Below, one piece after another: positions 19,057 to 27,594 of a DNA stretch of 64,000 bases. The position numbers and the translations under genes were made by a program. The stretch covers positions 124,001 to 188,000 of the forward strand of contig NZ_NGVS01000013.1 in NCBI RefSeq assembly GCF_002777975.1, given 5' to 3'. Within the stretch, counting starts at the first letter, position 1, and every line of letters starts with the position of its first letter. Source of the stretch: Shewanella carassii (GTDB lineage: Bacteria > Pseudomonadota > Gammaproteobacteria > Enterobacterales > Shewanellaceae). A model generated the notes under the pieces. The model was not told the origin of the DNA and did no database searches. It saw only the letters and a list, made by a program, of their open reading frames with translations.

Positions 19057-19920
19057 TCAGTCCTCTATTTGGGCAAAAGGTGCACCCATACGGGTTACGG
19101 CACCTGGCTCAACACCATCGGCAAATTCATCCAGGGCGTCCTTGGCAAACAGCATGACCACGGTACTGCCCAATTTGAAGCGGCCCATCTCGGCACCTTT
19201 CTCCAATGTGATGGCATCCGGCCCTGTGGTAGGGTATTCCCAGGTAAACACGCGCTTGCCTGTCGGCGGCGTGACAGTGCCGGCCCAAACGGTTTCTATG
19301 CTGGCCACTATGGTGGCGCCAACCAATACCATGGCCAGGGGACCAATTTCGGTTTCGAATATGGCGACCACTCGCTCGTTACGGGCAAACAGTCCGGGTA
19401 CATTGCGGGCGGTCAACGGGTTGACTGAGAAGAGTTCGCCGGGCACATAGGTCATTTTCGACAGCGTGCCTTTGATGGGCATATGGATTCTGTGATAGTC
19501 CTTGGGAGCCAGGTAGATGGTGGCAAAGTCACCGTCTTCGAAGCGTTCGGCATCTTTGGCCTGATTACCCAGCAGGGTCAGAGCCGAATAGTGATGGCCT
19601 TTGGCCTGAAAAATGCGGCCGTCTTCAATGGGGCCACACTGACTCACGGCGCCATCGACCGGGTGCACTATATATTCAGGGTCCTGACACAGAGGGCGTG
19701 CGCCGTCTTTCAGGGCGCGGGTGAAAAAAGCGTTGAAGCTCTTGTAAGCTTCAGGCTCGCTTTGGGCCGCTTCTGACATATCTATCTTGTACTGTTTGAT
19801 AAACCAGCGAATAGCCCAGGTGGTCAGCTTGCCGGCTTCGGCCGCTGCCAGTTTCCCGACCAGGCGGGACAACAGGTGTTTGGGCAGCATGTACTGCAGT
19901 GCAATCTTCACTTTATCCAA
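19057..19920 (-). CDS. psd: phosphatidylserine decarboxylase proenzyme
   Basis: 287 residues. The self-cleavage site LGST, at which the serine becomes the pyruvoyl group, is seen in [13 protein letters not shown] near residue 252. The HPVDG and FARNERV segments are also typical. Psd makes phosphatidylethanolamine from phosphatidylserine at the inner membrane. Its place next to rsgA and orn matches E. coli. Confidence 0.94.
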   Translation of the reverse strand: MDKVKIALQYMLPKHLLSRLVGKLAAAEAGKLTTWAIRWFIKQYKIDMSEAAQSEPEAYKSFNAFFTRALKDGARPLCQDPEYIVHPVDGAVSQCGPIEDGRIFQAKGHHYSALTLLGNQAKDAERFEDGDFATIYLAPKDYHRIHMPIKGTLSKMTYVPGELFSVNPLTARNVPGLFARNERVVAIFETEIGPLAMVLVGATIVASIETVWAGTVTPPTGKRVFTWEYPTTGPDAITLEKGAEMGRFKLGSTVVMLFAKDALDEFADGVEPGAVTRMGAPFAQIED

Positions 19921-19951
19921 TTTTTGCTTCCTTCAAATGGGCTTTACCAGC

Positions 19952-21016
19952 TTAAATGTCGTCCATGCCGGCGCGGAAGTGGCGGGCGTGACGCTGTTCA
20001 TCCAGACTGGTGATAATTCTGTGATAATTGTTGAATCTGTCTTCGGCAATTTTGCCTTCCTCTACCGCTTTACGCAATGCGCAGCCGGGATCGTCCAGAT
20101 GTTTGCAGTCGCGGAATTTACAGCCGCCGAGAAAATCCCGGAACTCCACGAAGCACCAGCCGACACGGTCGGCAGGCAAGTGCCAGAGGGCAAATTCACG
20201 AACCCCGGGGGAATCAATCAGATCGCCGCCGCTAGGCAGGTGAACCAGTTTGGCCGTGGTGGTAGTGTGTTGACCCAGGCCTGAGTTTTCCGAGACTTCT
20301 CCGGTTTGCAACTGCGCCTGTGGCAGCAGGGCATTGATAATTGAAGATTTACCTACTCCGGATTGCCCGGCAAATACACTGGTTTTTCCTTGCAACAGGG
20401 TTTTCAGTTGCTCTAGCCCTTCAGCAGTTTTACTGCTGACTTTATAGACGGGGTAGCCGATAGCACGGTAACGGGCCAGGGCGGTTTCCACTTCAATGGC
20501 CTGAGTCTCATCCAACAAGTCGACCTTGTTGAGAATGATCACCGGCGGGATCTCAGTGTCTTCAGCCGCCACCAGATAGCGGTCAATAATCTGGGTGGTA
20601 AAGCTCGGCAGCACAGATGACACTATGAAAATTTGATCTATATTGGCGGCAATGACTTTAACGCCATCATAGAGGTCGGGTCGGGTCAGTGACGAGCTGC
20701 GCGGGTGAACGGCTTCAACCACACCGGCGACGGTAGTTTGCGGATCGGTCGCCAGACGTACCACTACTTTATCGCCGGTAACCAGGCTGCCTATGGTGCG
20801 GCGAAGATTACAACGAACCAGTTGGCCATCATGGGTTTCAATATCGGCATGCTGGCCGAAACGGGAAATAACCGTGGCCTCCAGCTCGGGGCCGAGTGAG
20901 CTATCCTGTATTTCAGGGGCAGTCTCAGCAGCGTTTTTCCCACGTTGCAGACGCTTCTGATGATTGGCTTTCATACGGCGCAGTTGGCCATGGCTCAATG
21001 GTTTCTTTTTACTCAC
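19952..21016 (-). CDS. rsgA: ribosome small-subunit GTPase RsgA
   Basis: 354 residues with a GTG start at 21016, giving [20 protein letters not shown] as in E. coli RsgA. A TTG 14 codons upstream is less likely. Circularly permuted GTPase order: G4 NKVD, then G1 GQSGVGKSS, then G3 DSPG. A C-terminal zinc knuckle follows ([16 protein letters not shown]). RsgA matures the 30S subunit and releases late assembly factors. It is divergent from orn. Confidence 0.93.
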   Translation of the reverse strand: MSKKKPLSHGQLRRMKANHQKRLQRGKNAAETAPEIQDSSLGPELEATVISRFGQHADIETHDGQLVRCNLRRTIGSLVTGDKVVVRLATDPQTTVAGVVEAVHPRSSSLTRPDLYDGVKVIAANIDQIFIVSSVLPSFTTQIIDRYLVAAEDTEIPPVIILNKVDLLDETQAIEVETALARYRAIGYPVYKVSSKTAEGLEQLKTLLQGKTSVFAGQSGVGKSSIINALLPQAQLQTGEVSENSGLGQHTTTTAKLVHLPSGGDLIDSPGVREFALWHLPADRVGWCFVEFRDFLGGCKFRDCKHLDDPGCALRKAVEEGKIAEDRFNNYHRIITSLDEQRHARHFRAGMDDI

Positions 21017-21128
21017 AGGCAGCTCTTCGCGGTATAAGGTGATTTTGTGTCTTGGCAAAAAGCAGTATGATACACGGTCTTAAATAAAAAAGCCTGAATT
21101 TAGGCGAACTGGAACGGTGGGCTGAGCT

Positions 21129-21674
21129 ATGGTTGCGGATGAAAATAACCTGATTTGGATCGATCTCGAGATGTCCGGGCTGGAGCCTGAAACCGATAGG
21201 GTATTGGAAATAGCGACCTTGGTAACAGACAAGGAGCTGAACATTATCGGTGAAGGGCCAGTGATAGCCATTCATCAGAGCGATGAAGTGTTGGCTGCCA
21301 TGGATGATTGGAATCAACAGCATCACGGCGCTTCCGGGCTAATTGAGCGGGTGAAGGCCTCCAAACACACAGAGGCTGACGCCATAGCCGAGACCATAGC
21401 TTTTTTGAGCCAGTACGTGCCTAAAGGTGTGTCTCCCATGTGTGGCAATAGTGTCGGCCAGGACAGACGCTTTCTGAACAAGTATATGCGTGAACTGGAA
21501 GAGTACTTCCATTACCGCAATATCGATGTCAGTACGGTGAAGGAACTGACTAAGCGTTGGCAGCCGGAAATCATGAAGGATTTCAAAAAGCAAAATACTC
21601 ATCAGGCATTGATGGATATTCAGGAGTCGATCGCCGAACTGAAGTTCTACCGTGAGCGAGTATTTAAAATTTGA
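21129..21674 (+). CDS. orn: oligoribonuclease Orn
   Basis: 181 residues. DEDDh exonuclease motifs: IDLEMSGL near the start, NSVGQDRRF in the middle and NTHQALMDI near the end. It degrades 2-5 nucleotide RNAs and pGpG from c-di-GMP turnover. The tRNA-Gly array follows it, as glyVXY follow orn in E. coli. Confidence 0.95.
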   Translation: MVADENNLIWIDLEMSGLEPETDRVLEIATLVTDKELNIIGEGPVIAIHQSDEVLAAMDDWNQQHHGASGLIERVKASKHTEADAIAETIAFLSQYVPKGVSPMCGNSVGQDRRFLNKYMRELEEYFHYRNIDVSTVKELTKRWQPEIMKDFKKQNTHQALMDIQESIAELKFYRERVFKI

Positions 21675-21704
21675 GCGATCGGACGATAAATCTGTTTCAG
21701 GGGG

Positions 21705-21732
21705 TTGCAGCAGATGGAAATTTCCATATAAT
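21705..21732 (+). promoter_or_regulatory. sigma70 promoter of the tRNA-Gly array
   Basis: TTGCAG (21705-21710) and a consensus TATAAT (21727-21732) are 16 bp apart. The GC-rich discriminator GCGGCC that follows is typical of stable-RNA promoters under stringent control. The first tRNA begins 68 bp downstream. Confidence 0.75.
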
Positions 21733-21800
21733 GCGGCCTCACCTTTCCGCTGGTGGTAACCAGTGTGAGTAGGTAAAGTGGTAAGAGTTTACAGTTTGAT

Positions 21801-21876
21801 GCGACATTAGCTCAGTTGGTAGAGCGGTACCTTGCCAAGGTACAGGTCATCGGTTCGAACCCGATATGTCGCTCCA
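21801..21876 (+). tRNA. tRNA-Gly(GCC), copy 1
   Basis: 76 nt with encoded CCA-compatible end (CTCCA). The acceptor arm GCGACAT/ATGTCGC pairs fully. The anticodon loop CTTGCCAAG carries GCC at positions 34-36, and the TTCGAAC T-loop is intact. Confidence 0.95.
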
Positions 21877-21918
21877 AATTCCAGACACCCACTGTCTTTA
21901 AATGTGGACTTAAGTGAT

Positions 21919-21994
21919 GCGACATTAGCTCAGTTGGTAGAGCGGTACCTTGCCAAGGTACAGGTCATCGGTTCGAACCCGATATGTCGCTCCA
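21919..21994 (+). tRNA. tRNA-Gly(GCC), copy 2
   Basis: Identical to copy 1 over 76 nt, separated from it by a 42-bp spacer. Confidence 0.95.
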
Positions 21995-22036
21995 AATTCC
22001 AGACACCCACTGTCTTTAAATGTGGACTTAAGTTAT

Positions 22037-22116
22037 GCGACATTAGCTCAGTTGATAAAACAGAAGGTCGGTACCTTTGTTGATTGTCAACGCAGATGAT
22101 GAAGCAAACAAGCGAT
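22037..22116 (+). pseudogene. degenerate tRNA-Gly-like copy 1
   Basis: The first 18 nt equal the tRNA-Gly 5' end (acceptor strand and D-stem start), then the sequence departs (GATAAAACAGAAGGTCGG). It has no GCC anticodon loop and no TTCGAAC T-arm, so it cannot form a normal tRNA. 80 bp. Confidence 0.8.
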
Positions 22117-22192
22117 GCGACATTAGCTCAGTTGGTAGAGCGGTACCTTGCCAAGGTACAGGTCATCGGTTCGAACCCGATATGTCGCTCCA
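22117..22192 (+). tRNA. tRNA-Gly(GCC), copy 3
   Basis: Identical to copy 1; follows degenerate copy 1 without a gap. Confidence 0.95.
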
Positions 22193-22234
22193 AATTCCAG
22201 ACACCCACTGTCTTTAAATGTGGACTTAAGTTAT

Positions 22235-22314
22235 GCGACATTAGCTCAGTTGATAAAACAGAAGGTCGGTACCTTTGTTGATTGTCAACGCAGATGATGA
22301 AGCAAACAAGCGAT
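22235..22314 (+). pseudogene. degenerate tRNA-Gly-like copy 2
   Basis: Same 80-bp sequence as degenerate copy 1, 198 bp downstream. Confidence 0.8.
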
Positions 22315-22390
22315 GCGACATTAGCTCAGTTGGTAGAGCGGTACCTTGCCAAGGTACAGGTCATCGGTTCGAACCCGATATGTCGCTCCA
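22315..22390 (+). tRNA. tRNA-Gly(GCC), copy 4
   Basis: Identical to copy 1; second full 198-bp unit. Confidence 0.95.
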
Positions 22391-22432
22391 AATTCCAGAC
22401 ACCCACTGTCTTTAAATGTGGACTTAAGTTAT

Positions 22433-22512
22433 GCGACATTAGCTCAGTTGATAAAACAGAAGGTCGGTACCTTTGTTGATTGTCAACGCAGATGATGAAG
22501 CAAACAAGCGAT
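22433..22512 (+). pseudogene. degenerate tRNA-Gly-like copy 3
   Basis: Same 80-bp sequence as degenerate copy 1. Confidence 0.8.
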
Positions 22513-22588
22513 GCGACATTAGCTCAGTTGGTAGAGCGGTACCTTGCCAAGGTACAGGTCATCGGTTCGAACCCGATATGTCGCTCCA
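22513..22588 (+). tRNA. tRNA-Gly(GCC), copy 5
   Basis: Identical to copy 1. Confidence 0.95.
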
Positions 22589-22630
22589 AATTCCAGACAC
22601 CCACTGTCTTTAAATGTGGACTTAAGTTAT

Positions 22631-22710
22631 GCGACATTAGCTCAGTTGATAAAACAGAAGGTCGGTACCTTTGTTGATTGTCAACGCAGATGATGAAGCA
22701 AACAAGCGAT
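22631..22710 (+). pseudogene. degenerate tRNA-Gly-like copy 4
   Basis: Same 80-bp sequence as degenerate copy 1. Confidence 0.8.
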
Positions 22711-22786
22711 GCGACATTAGCTCAGTTGGTAGAGCGGTACCTTGCCAAGGTACAGGTCATCGGTTCGAACCCGATATGTCGCTCCA
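22711..22786 (+). tRNA. tRNA-Gly(GCC), copy 6
   Basis: Identical to copy 1. The spacer after it has two changes (ACGCCCACGG for ACACCCACTG). Confidence 0.95.
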
Positions 22787-22828
22787 AATTCCAGACGCCC
22801 ACGGTCTTTAAATGTGGACTTAAGTGAT

Positions 22829-22908
22829 GCGACATTAGCTCAGTTGATAAAACAGAAGGTCGGTACCTTTGTTGATTGTCAACGCAGATGATGAAGCAAA
22901 CAAGCGAT
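22829..22908 (+). pseudogene. degenerate tRNA-Gly-like copy 5
   Basis: Same 80-bp sequence as degenerate copy 1; the base change lies in the spacer before it (AGTGAT for AGTTAT). Confidence 0.8.
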
Positions 22909-22984
22909 GCGACATTAGCTCAGTTGGTAGAGCGGTACCTTGCCAAGGTACAGGTCATCGGTTCGAACCCGATATGTCGCTCCA
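22909..22984 (+). tRNA. tRNA-Gly(GCC), copy 7
   Basis: Identical to copy 1; followed by the same variant spacer as copy 6. Confidence 0.95.
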
Positions 22985-23026
22985 AATTCCAGACGCCCAC
23001 GGTCTTTAAATGTGGACTTAAGTGAT

Positions 23027-23106
23027 GTGACATTAGCTCAGTTGATAAGACAGAAGGTCGGTACCTTTGTCGATTATTGACTCGGATGATGAAGCAGATA
23101 AGTGAT
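23027..23106 (+). pseudogene. degenerate tRNA-Gly-like copy 6, most diverged
   Basis: Starts GTGACATTAG instead of GCGACATTAG and carries further changes in its 3' half (GTCGATTATTGACTCGG, GCAGATAAGTGAT). The change at position 2 would break the acceptor pair. Confidence 0.8.
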
Positions 23107-23182
23107 GCGACATTAGCTCAGTTGGTAGAGCGGTACCTTGCCAAGGTACAGGTCATCGGTTCGAACCCGATATGTCGCTCCA
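23107..23182 (+). tRNA. tRNA-Gly(GCC), copy 8
   Basis: Identical to copy 1. Confidence 0.95.
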
Positions 23183-23224
23183 AATTCCAGACGCCCACTG
23201 TCTTTAAATGTGGACTTAAGTGAT

Positions 23225-23300
23225 GCGACATTAGCTCAGTTGGTAGAGCGGTACCTTGCCAAGGTACAGGTCATCGGTTCGAACCCGATATGTCGCTCCA
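23225..23300 (+). tRNA. tRNA-Gly(GCC), copy 9
   Basis: Identical to copy 1 and the last of the array. It follows copy 8 directly after a 42-bp spacer. No clear terminator stem was found just downstream. Confidence 0.95.
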
Positions 23301-23502
23301 ATCTCTATCTCTCCCCCAAAAAAATCTTTAAAAGTGCCTTTTCGTGATCTGTCGCAGGTTTCTTGCGTTTTGTCTAATGTAGTGATATCCGCAAACACTG
23401 ATTTATGACCTTGTTCAAATATTCTCACTATTTTTGCTTACATAATGTCCTTGTACTAATTTGAATTGTGCCGTTGACGGCAGCAGAAATGGAGATAGGT
23501 AG

Positions 23503-23958
23503 ATGCGTATACAACAGTTGCGTGAGCTCCTTGAATTTGTAGCTAAATGCCGTCTTGATATGGCCCAGCTCTATCACAGATTGCATACTCAGGCTGACTC
23601 ATCTAGGGTCAAATTGATGTTGGAATATTTTGAACAACATCAAAAACATATCGCTGAAACCCTCGAAGATTATATCGATGAGGCGCCAAACAAGATCCTC
23701 GATACCTGGTACAAAGATATTGTGTTTGAGGACTTTGGCAAACGCTGCCGTGACACCATGCTGGCGGCCAATATGACAGAAGATGAAGTGCTGAATCTGC
23801 ACCTGGATCTGGAAAACCGCTTGATCGCTCTATTGGAAAAGGCCGCCGGTTCATCGGTTTCGGCCGAGGTTAAGGGGGCTTTGGAAGACTTGGTGCGGGT
23901 CGAGAAGATCCAGCAGCAGCGACTGGTCCACAGTACCATACGTATGGACGACATTTGA
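23503..23958 (+). CDS. small helical protein of unknown function
   Basis: 151 residues, all predicted helical, with many charged heptad-like stretches (RVKLMLEYFEQHQKHIAETLEDYIDE, given here only to residue level; LENRLIALLEKAA later). No signal peptide or membrane segment. The pattern suggests a four-helix bundle, but I cannot name the family. The gene stands alone with its own terminator at 24004. In E. coli this position after the tRNA-Gly genes holds queG, which is absent here. Confidence 0.6.
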   Translation: MRIQQLRELLEFVAKCRLDMAQLYHRLHTQADSSRVKLMLEYFEQHQKHIAETLEDYIDEAPNKILDTWYKDIVFEDFGKRCRDTMLAANMTEDEVLNLHLDLENRLIALLEKAAGSSVSAEVKGALEDLVRVEKIQQQRLVHSTIRMDDI

Positions 23959-24003
23959 CGTCTCCCAGATGTGGCGGATCTGCTTGGGTCTGCCGTTAGT
24001 TCT

Positions 24004-24026
24004 GCCCGGCCCAGACCGGGCTTTTT
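24004..24026 (+). terminator. terminator of the small helical-protein gene
   Basis: GCCCGG / CCGGGC stem with a 6-base loop, followed by a T-run. Confidence 0.8.
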
Positions 24027-24272
24027 CATTTTTATCAACTTGTTCTGACTCAAGTCATAAATGTTCACTGACTTTGTTGCTAGTGTGGTATCGGTCATCG
24101 CTGTTTTTATGCGCAGGTAATCATAGCGTCAGAAGTATGCTTGGATGGACTCAGTGTCGGGCATCCGTATTATCTCTGAGCGTTTCTGCGATTGTACAAG
24201 TTCAGTGAACGAGTGAGATTTTCGCGTTAACAAGTCATTAGTATCTGTCAGTCAAGAGATAGGAGAATCGAT
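24027..24272. other. intergenic stretch before nnr, no gene seen
   Basis: The gap between 23958 and the nnr start is 314 bp, and the terminator occupies its first part. The rest shows no open frame that looks coding. It should hold the nnr operon promoter, but I see no strong -35/-10 pair. Confidence 0.4.
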
Positions 24273-25754
24273 ATGGCCCAGGATTTGTCAGATATGCCTC
24301 AAAAACTATACAGTGCCAAGGCTGTGCGCCAGGCTGAACTGGACTGGGTCGCAGCCGGACAGGGCAGCCTCTATGAGTTGGTCGAGCGGGCCGGGAAAGC
24401 CGCCTATGAGGCGTTGGCTGTCAAATTGACCCCTGGCAGCCGGGTGCTGGTCATTGCCGGGCAGGGAAACAATGGCGCCGATGCCTTGGTTTGTTTACGC
24501 TGGTTATTGAACTCGGGTTTCAACGCCAGCCTGTTTATCTTTCCCGCCAGTCAGCCCAGTACTGAATGGGAGCAGGCGTGGGAGCAGTTGCAGCAATCTG
24601 TGCCAGAAGTCGCGCAGGTCTCAGAAATAAACTCAACCGAATATCACTGGATAGTGGATGGGCTGTTGGGGACCGGCCTCAAGGGCGATGTGCGGCCTGA
24701 AGCCGCCGACATGATAGCTCAGATAAATGCGACAAGGTCCAAGGTGTTTAGCCTGGATTTGCCTTCCGGTATAGATGCCGATACCGGCGCAGCTCTAGGG
24801 GCGTCAGTCGAAGCCGAGCAGACACTCTGCTTTGCGGCCCTTAAGCAAGGGCTACTGACCGGCAGGGCCAGGCATTGTTGCGGCGAGTTGCATTTTGCTG
24901 ACTTGGGGCTGAGTGACTTCCTGCCACCATCGGATGTGATTAGGGTCGGCGCTGAGTACCTCAAGGGGCTTTTCGATGCCCGCCCCAGAGATAGTCACAA
25001 GGGCAAATCGGGCAAGGTTACCGTCATAGGCGGCGATTATGGCATGGGAGGGGCCGTCAGACTGGCGGGTGAAGCCTGTCTCAGGGCCGGCGCTGGTTTG
25101 GTCACTGTGGTGAGCCGACCTGAGCATCAACTCACGGTCAATGCCAACAGGCCGGAACTGATGTTCTGGGGCTGTGAACTGGTGGATATGGAAGTTTATC
25201 TGCGCCTTGGCTGGGCACAGGTACTGGTGTTGGGGCCAGGGCTAGGCCGCGCCGACTGGGGATACAATCTGTTCAAGGCGGTCAGTCTGAGCGATAAGCC
25301 CTGCGTGCTGGATGCCGATGCACTCAACCTCTTGAGCCAGGAAAAACGAGCCCAAGACAACAGGGTTCTGACCCCTCATCCGGGGGAAGCCGCCAGGTTG
25401 CTGGCAACGGATATTGCTGATGTCGAAGCCGACAGGTTTGCAGCGGTTAGAAAGCTGCAGGCTCAATATGGTGGAGTGGTACTACTCAAGGGCGCCGGCA
25501 CCCTCATCTATGACGGCAAACAGCTGTTTGTTGCCCCTGTGGGGAACCCTGGGCTCGCCAGCGGTGGGTGCGGCGATGTGTTATCTGGTATAATCGGCGC
25601 GCTGATGGCTCAGGGACTGGACAACACCCGCGCGACTGTGGCAGGCGTGATAGTTCATGGCGGCGCCGCTGACCTTGCTGCCCGTGAGGGGGAGAGAGGC
25701 ATGCTTGCCAGCGATCTTATGCCCTGGATCCGCCATCTGGTAAACACTGACTAA
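24273..25754 (+). CDS. nnr: bifunctional NAD(P)H-hydrate epimerase/ADP-dependent dehydratase
   Basis: 493 residues with two fused domains. The N-terminal YjeF_N epimerase domain (about 10-220) contains VIAGQGNNGADALV and SLDLPSGIDADTG. The C-terminal dehydratase domain (about 230-490) contains GKVTVIGGDYGMGGAVRLA, TPHPGEAARLL and NPGLASGGCGDVLSG. Together they repair damaged NAD(P)HX. The order nnr-tsaE-amiB-mutL-miaA-hfq-hflXKC matches E. coli. Confidence 0.94.
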   Translation: MAQDLSDMPQKLYSAKAVRQAELDWVAAGQGSLYELVERAGKAAYEALAVKLTPGSRVLVIAGQGNNGADALVCLRWLLNSGFNASLFIFPASQPSTEWEQAWEQLQQSVPEVAQVSEINSTEYHWIVDGLLGTGLKGDVRPEAADMIAQINATRSKVFSLDLPSGIDADTGAALGASVEAEQTLCFAALKQGLLTGRARHCCGELHFADLGLSDFLPPSDVIRVGAEYLKGLFDARPRDSHKGKSGKVTVIGGDYGMGGAVRLAGEACLRAGAGLVTVVSRPEHQLTVNANRPELMFWGCELVDMEVYLRLGWAQVLVLGPGLGRADWGYNLFKAVSLSDKPCVLDADALNLLSQEKRAQDNRVLTPHPGEAARLLATDIADVEADRFAAVRKLQAQYGGVVLLKGAGTLIYDGKQLFVAPVGNPGLASGGCGDVLSGIIGALMAQGLDNTRATVAGVIVHGGAADLAAREGERGMLASDLMPWIRHLVNTD

Positions 25755-25792
25755 GCTTAACGGGCCAATGTAAGGCGTGGATCCACACTTAA

Positions 25793-26278
25793 ATGACTAT
25801 TGAACACAGCTTGACTCTGCAATTGGCAGATGAGACTCAAACTGTCGCCTTAGGGCGGCAACTGGCGGCCTTGATCAGTGCGCCGCTGACCATTTATCTG
25901 ACCGGTGAGCTTGGCGCCGGCAAAACGACTTTCAGCCGTGGTCTGATCCAGGCCTTGGGTCATCAAGGTGCGGTTAAGAGTCCGACCTATACACTCGTGG
26001 AACCTTATGAGCTTGAAGGAATCGAAGTATATCATTTCGACCTTTATCGACTCAGCGATCCTGAAGAGCTGGAGTTTATGGGGATCCGGGATTACTTCAA
26101 CGAGCGTAGCCTTTGTATTATAGAGTGGCCCGATAGAGGTATGGGGTGCTTGCCTGCTGCCGATATACATCTGCATATCAAGTATGCTAATACTGGTCGT
26201 GAAGTGTCGTTGCAAGCCGGTTCCGACAAAGGAAAGGTGCTATTAAGAAAAATAACAAACGATGGTAAAGACGAATAA
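25793..26278 (+). CDS. tsaE: tRNA t6A37 biosynthesis ATPase TsaE
   Basis: 161 residues. The Walker A loop is [13 protein letters not shown] near residues 39-51, and [11 protein letters not shown] with HFDLYRL follows as in the family. TsaE works with TsaB, TsaD and TsaC to make t6A in ANN-decoding tRNAs. The 3' end overlaps amiB by 17 bp, so they are translationally coupled. Confidence 0.93.
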   Translation: MTIEHSLTLQLADETQTVALGRQLAALISAPLTIYLTGELGAGKTTFSRGLIQALGHQGAVKSPTYTLVEPYELEGIEVYHFDLYRLSDPEELEFMGIRDYFNERSLCIIEWPDRGMGCLPAADIHLHIKYANTGREVSLQAGSDKGKVLLRKITNDGKDE

Positions 26279-27587
26279 CATCTTATTTAAACTGACTTTT
26301 TTTATTGCCTGTTGGGTAATGGCGGCGCCAATTTGGGCGGCCAATAAACTCGACGGTGTGCGTATTTGGGCGGCGCCCGAATCTACCCGGGTGGTTTTTG
26401 ATTTAAGCCAGGCGCCAGACTACAGCTATTTCACGCTCAGCAACCCTGACAGATTGGTGGTGGATCTGAAAAAGAGCAGCAATGGCGTCAAGCTGGAAAA
26501 AGTTGAAAATAATAGCCCTCTGGTCAAAAGGGTGCGTTTGAGCCAATCGCCGGAAAAAGGCACGCTACGGGTGGTCATAGATCTCAAGCGGGCTGCGAAG
26601 GCCAATCTGTTTTCCCTGCCGCCAACCGCACCCTATGGCAACCGTTTGGTGGTGGATCTTGATGACAAGAGCACTTCGGCAAAAGCCAGGGTCGCTCCGA
26701 CAGCCACAGAGGCAATGCGGAATGTGATTATCGCCATCGATGCCGGTCATGGTGGTGACGACCCCGGCTCTATCGGCCCTTCCGGTTTGTACGAGAAGAA
26801 GGTCTCACTGGCGATTGCCAAGCGAGTGGAAAAGAAAATCAACGCGACTCCCGGGTTCAAAGCCGTGATGATCCGCACCGGTGACTACTTTGTGAATTTG
26901 AATCGTCGCTCGGAATTAGCGCGTCAGAGTAAGGCCGATCTACTGATCTCAATTCACGCCGATGCCTTTACCTCACCTCAGCCCAGAGGCGCCTCAGTGT
27001 GGGTGCTCTCCATGCGGCGGGCCAATAACGAAATCGGCCGCTGGCTGGAGCAGAAAGAGAAACATTCCGAGCTGCTCGGCGGTGCCGGTGAGATTATTCA
27101 AAATACCGATAATGAACAGTATCTGGCGATGACCTTGCTGGATATGTCGATGGATAGGTCCATGGCGATGAGTCACACAGTGGCCAGCGACATTCTCTCC
27201 GGTTTGGGTAAGGTGACCAAACTACACAAACATAAGCCCGAGTCGGCGAGCCTGGCGGTGCTCAAGTCGCCTGATATCCCCTCCATTCTGGTGGAAACCG
27301 GTTTTATCTCCAACCCACAGGAAGAGAGATTGCTCAGTAATGCCAACCATCAGGACAAGCTGGCTAAGGCGATACATAAAGGTGTGCTCAAGTATTTTGA
27401 AGCCAATCCGCCGGCCGGAACCATGTTGGCCAAGAAGGGCGTGATTAAACACAAGGTTGCCAGAGGTGAATCTCTGTCGGTGATCGCCAATCGTTATGCG
27501 GTGTCGGTGGCCGATATCAAGCAAGCCAACAACCTGAAGTCGGATGTAGTGCGCATAGGTCAGCAACTGGTTATCCCCAGAGCCTGA
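26262..27587 (+). CDS. amiB: N-acetylmuramoyl-L-alanine amidase AmiB with LysM domain
   Basis: 441 residues. A signal peptide (hydrophobic to about residue 24, MAAPIWA|AN) precedes an AMIN domain (about 28-130). The Amidase_3 catalytic domain follows (about 150-375) with zinc-site segments [11 protein letters not shown] and ISIHADAF, and ETGFISN later. A C-terminal LysM repeat (about 397-440: [16 protein letters not shown]) binds peptidoglycan. The enzyme splits septal peptidoglycan in cell separation. One LysM is present here. Confidence 0.9.
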   Translation: MVKTNNILFKLTFFIACWVMAAPIWAANKLDGVRIWAAPESTRVVFDLSQAPDYSYFTLSNPDRLVVDLKKSSNGVKLEKVENNSPLVKRVRLSQSPEKGTLRVVIDLKRAAKANLFSLPPTAPYGNRLVVDLDDKSTSAKARVAPTATEAMRNVIIAIDAGHGGDDPGSIGPSGLYEKKVSLAIAKRVEKKINATPGFKAVMIRTGDYFVNLNRRSELARQSKADLLISIHADAFTSPQPRGASVWVLSMRRANNEIGRWLEQKEKHSELLGGAGEIIQNTDNEQYLAMTLLDMSMDRSMAMSHTVASDILSGLGKVTKLHKHKPESASLAVLKSPDIPSILVETGFISNPQEERLLSNANHQDKLAKAIHKGVLKYFEANPPAGTMLAKKGVIKHKVARGESLSVIANRYAVSVADIKQANNLKSDVVRIGQQLVIPRA

Positions 27588-27594
27588 GGAAAAC

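Larger units (their letters stand above)
21801..23300 (+). repeat. tRNA-Gly tandem array, core 198-bp unit
   Basis: Nine full tRNA-Gly genes are interleaved with six degenerate tRNA-like copies. The core unit is degenerate copy (80 bp), tRNA (76 bp) and a 42-bp spacer, 198 bp in all, starting at 22037, 22235, 22433, 22631, 22829 and 23027. The first two tRNAs and the last one lack a degenerate copy before them and sit at 118-bp spacing. The near identity of units suggests recent unequal crossing-over or gene conversion. E. coli has three tRNA-Gly genes at this place. Confidence 0.9.

Noticed and set aside
21801..23300. CRISPR-like repeat appearance of the 198-bp array
   Set aside because: The repeated units are 76-nt intact tRNAs and degenerate copies with constant spacers, and no cas gene is near.
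21801..23300. Phage attachment site in the tRNA-Gly genes
   Set aside because: No integrase, phage gene or flanking island boundary was seen around the array.
21832..23347. Repeated 65-83-codon open frames over the tRNA-Gly array
   Set aside because: They translate tRNA sequence and arise from the repeat; there is no ribosome site or protein-like composition.
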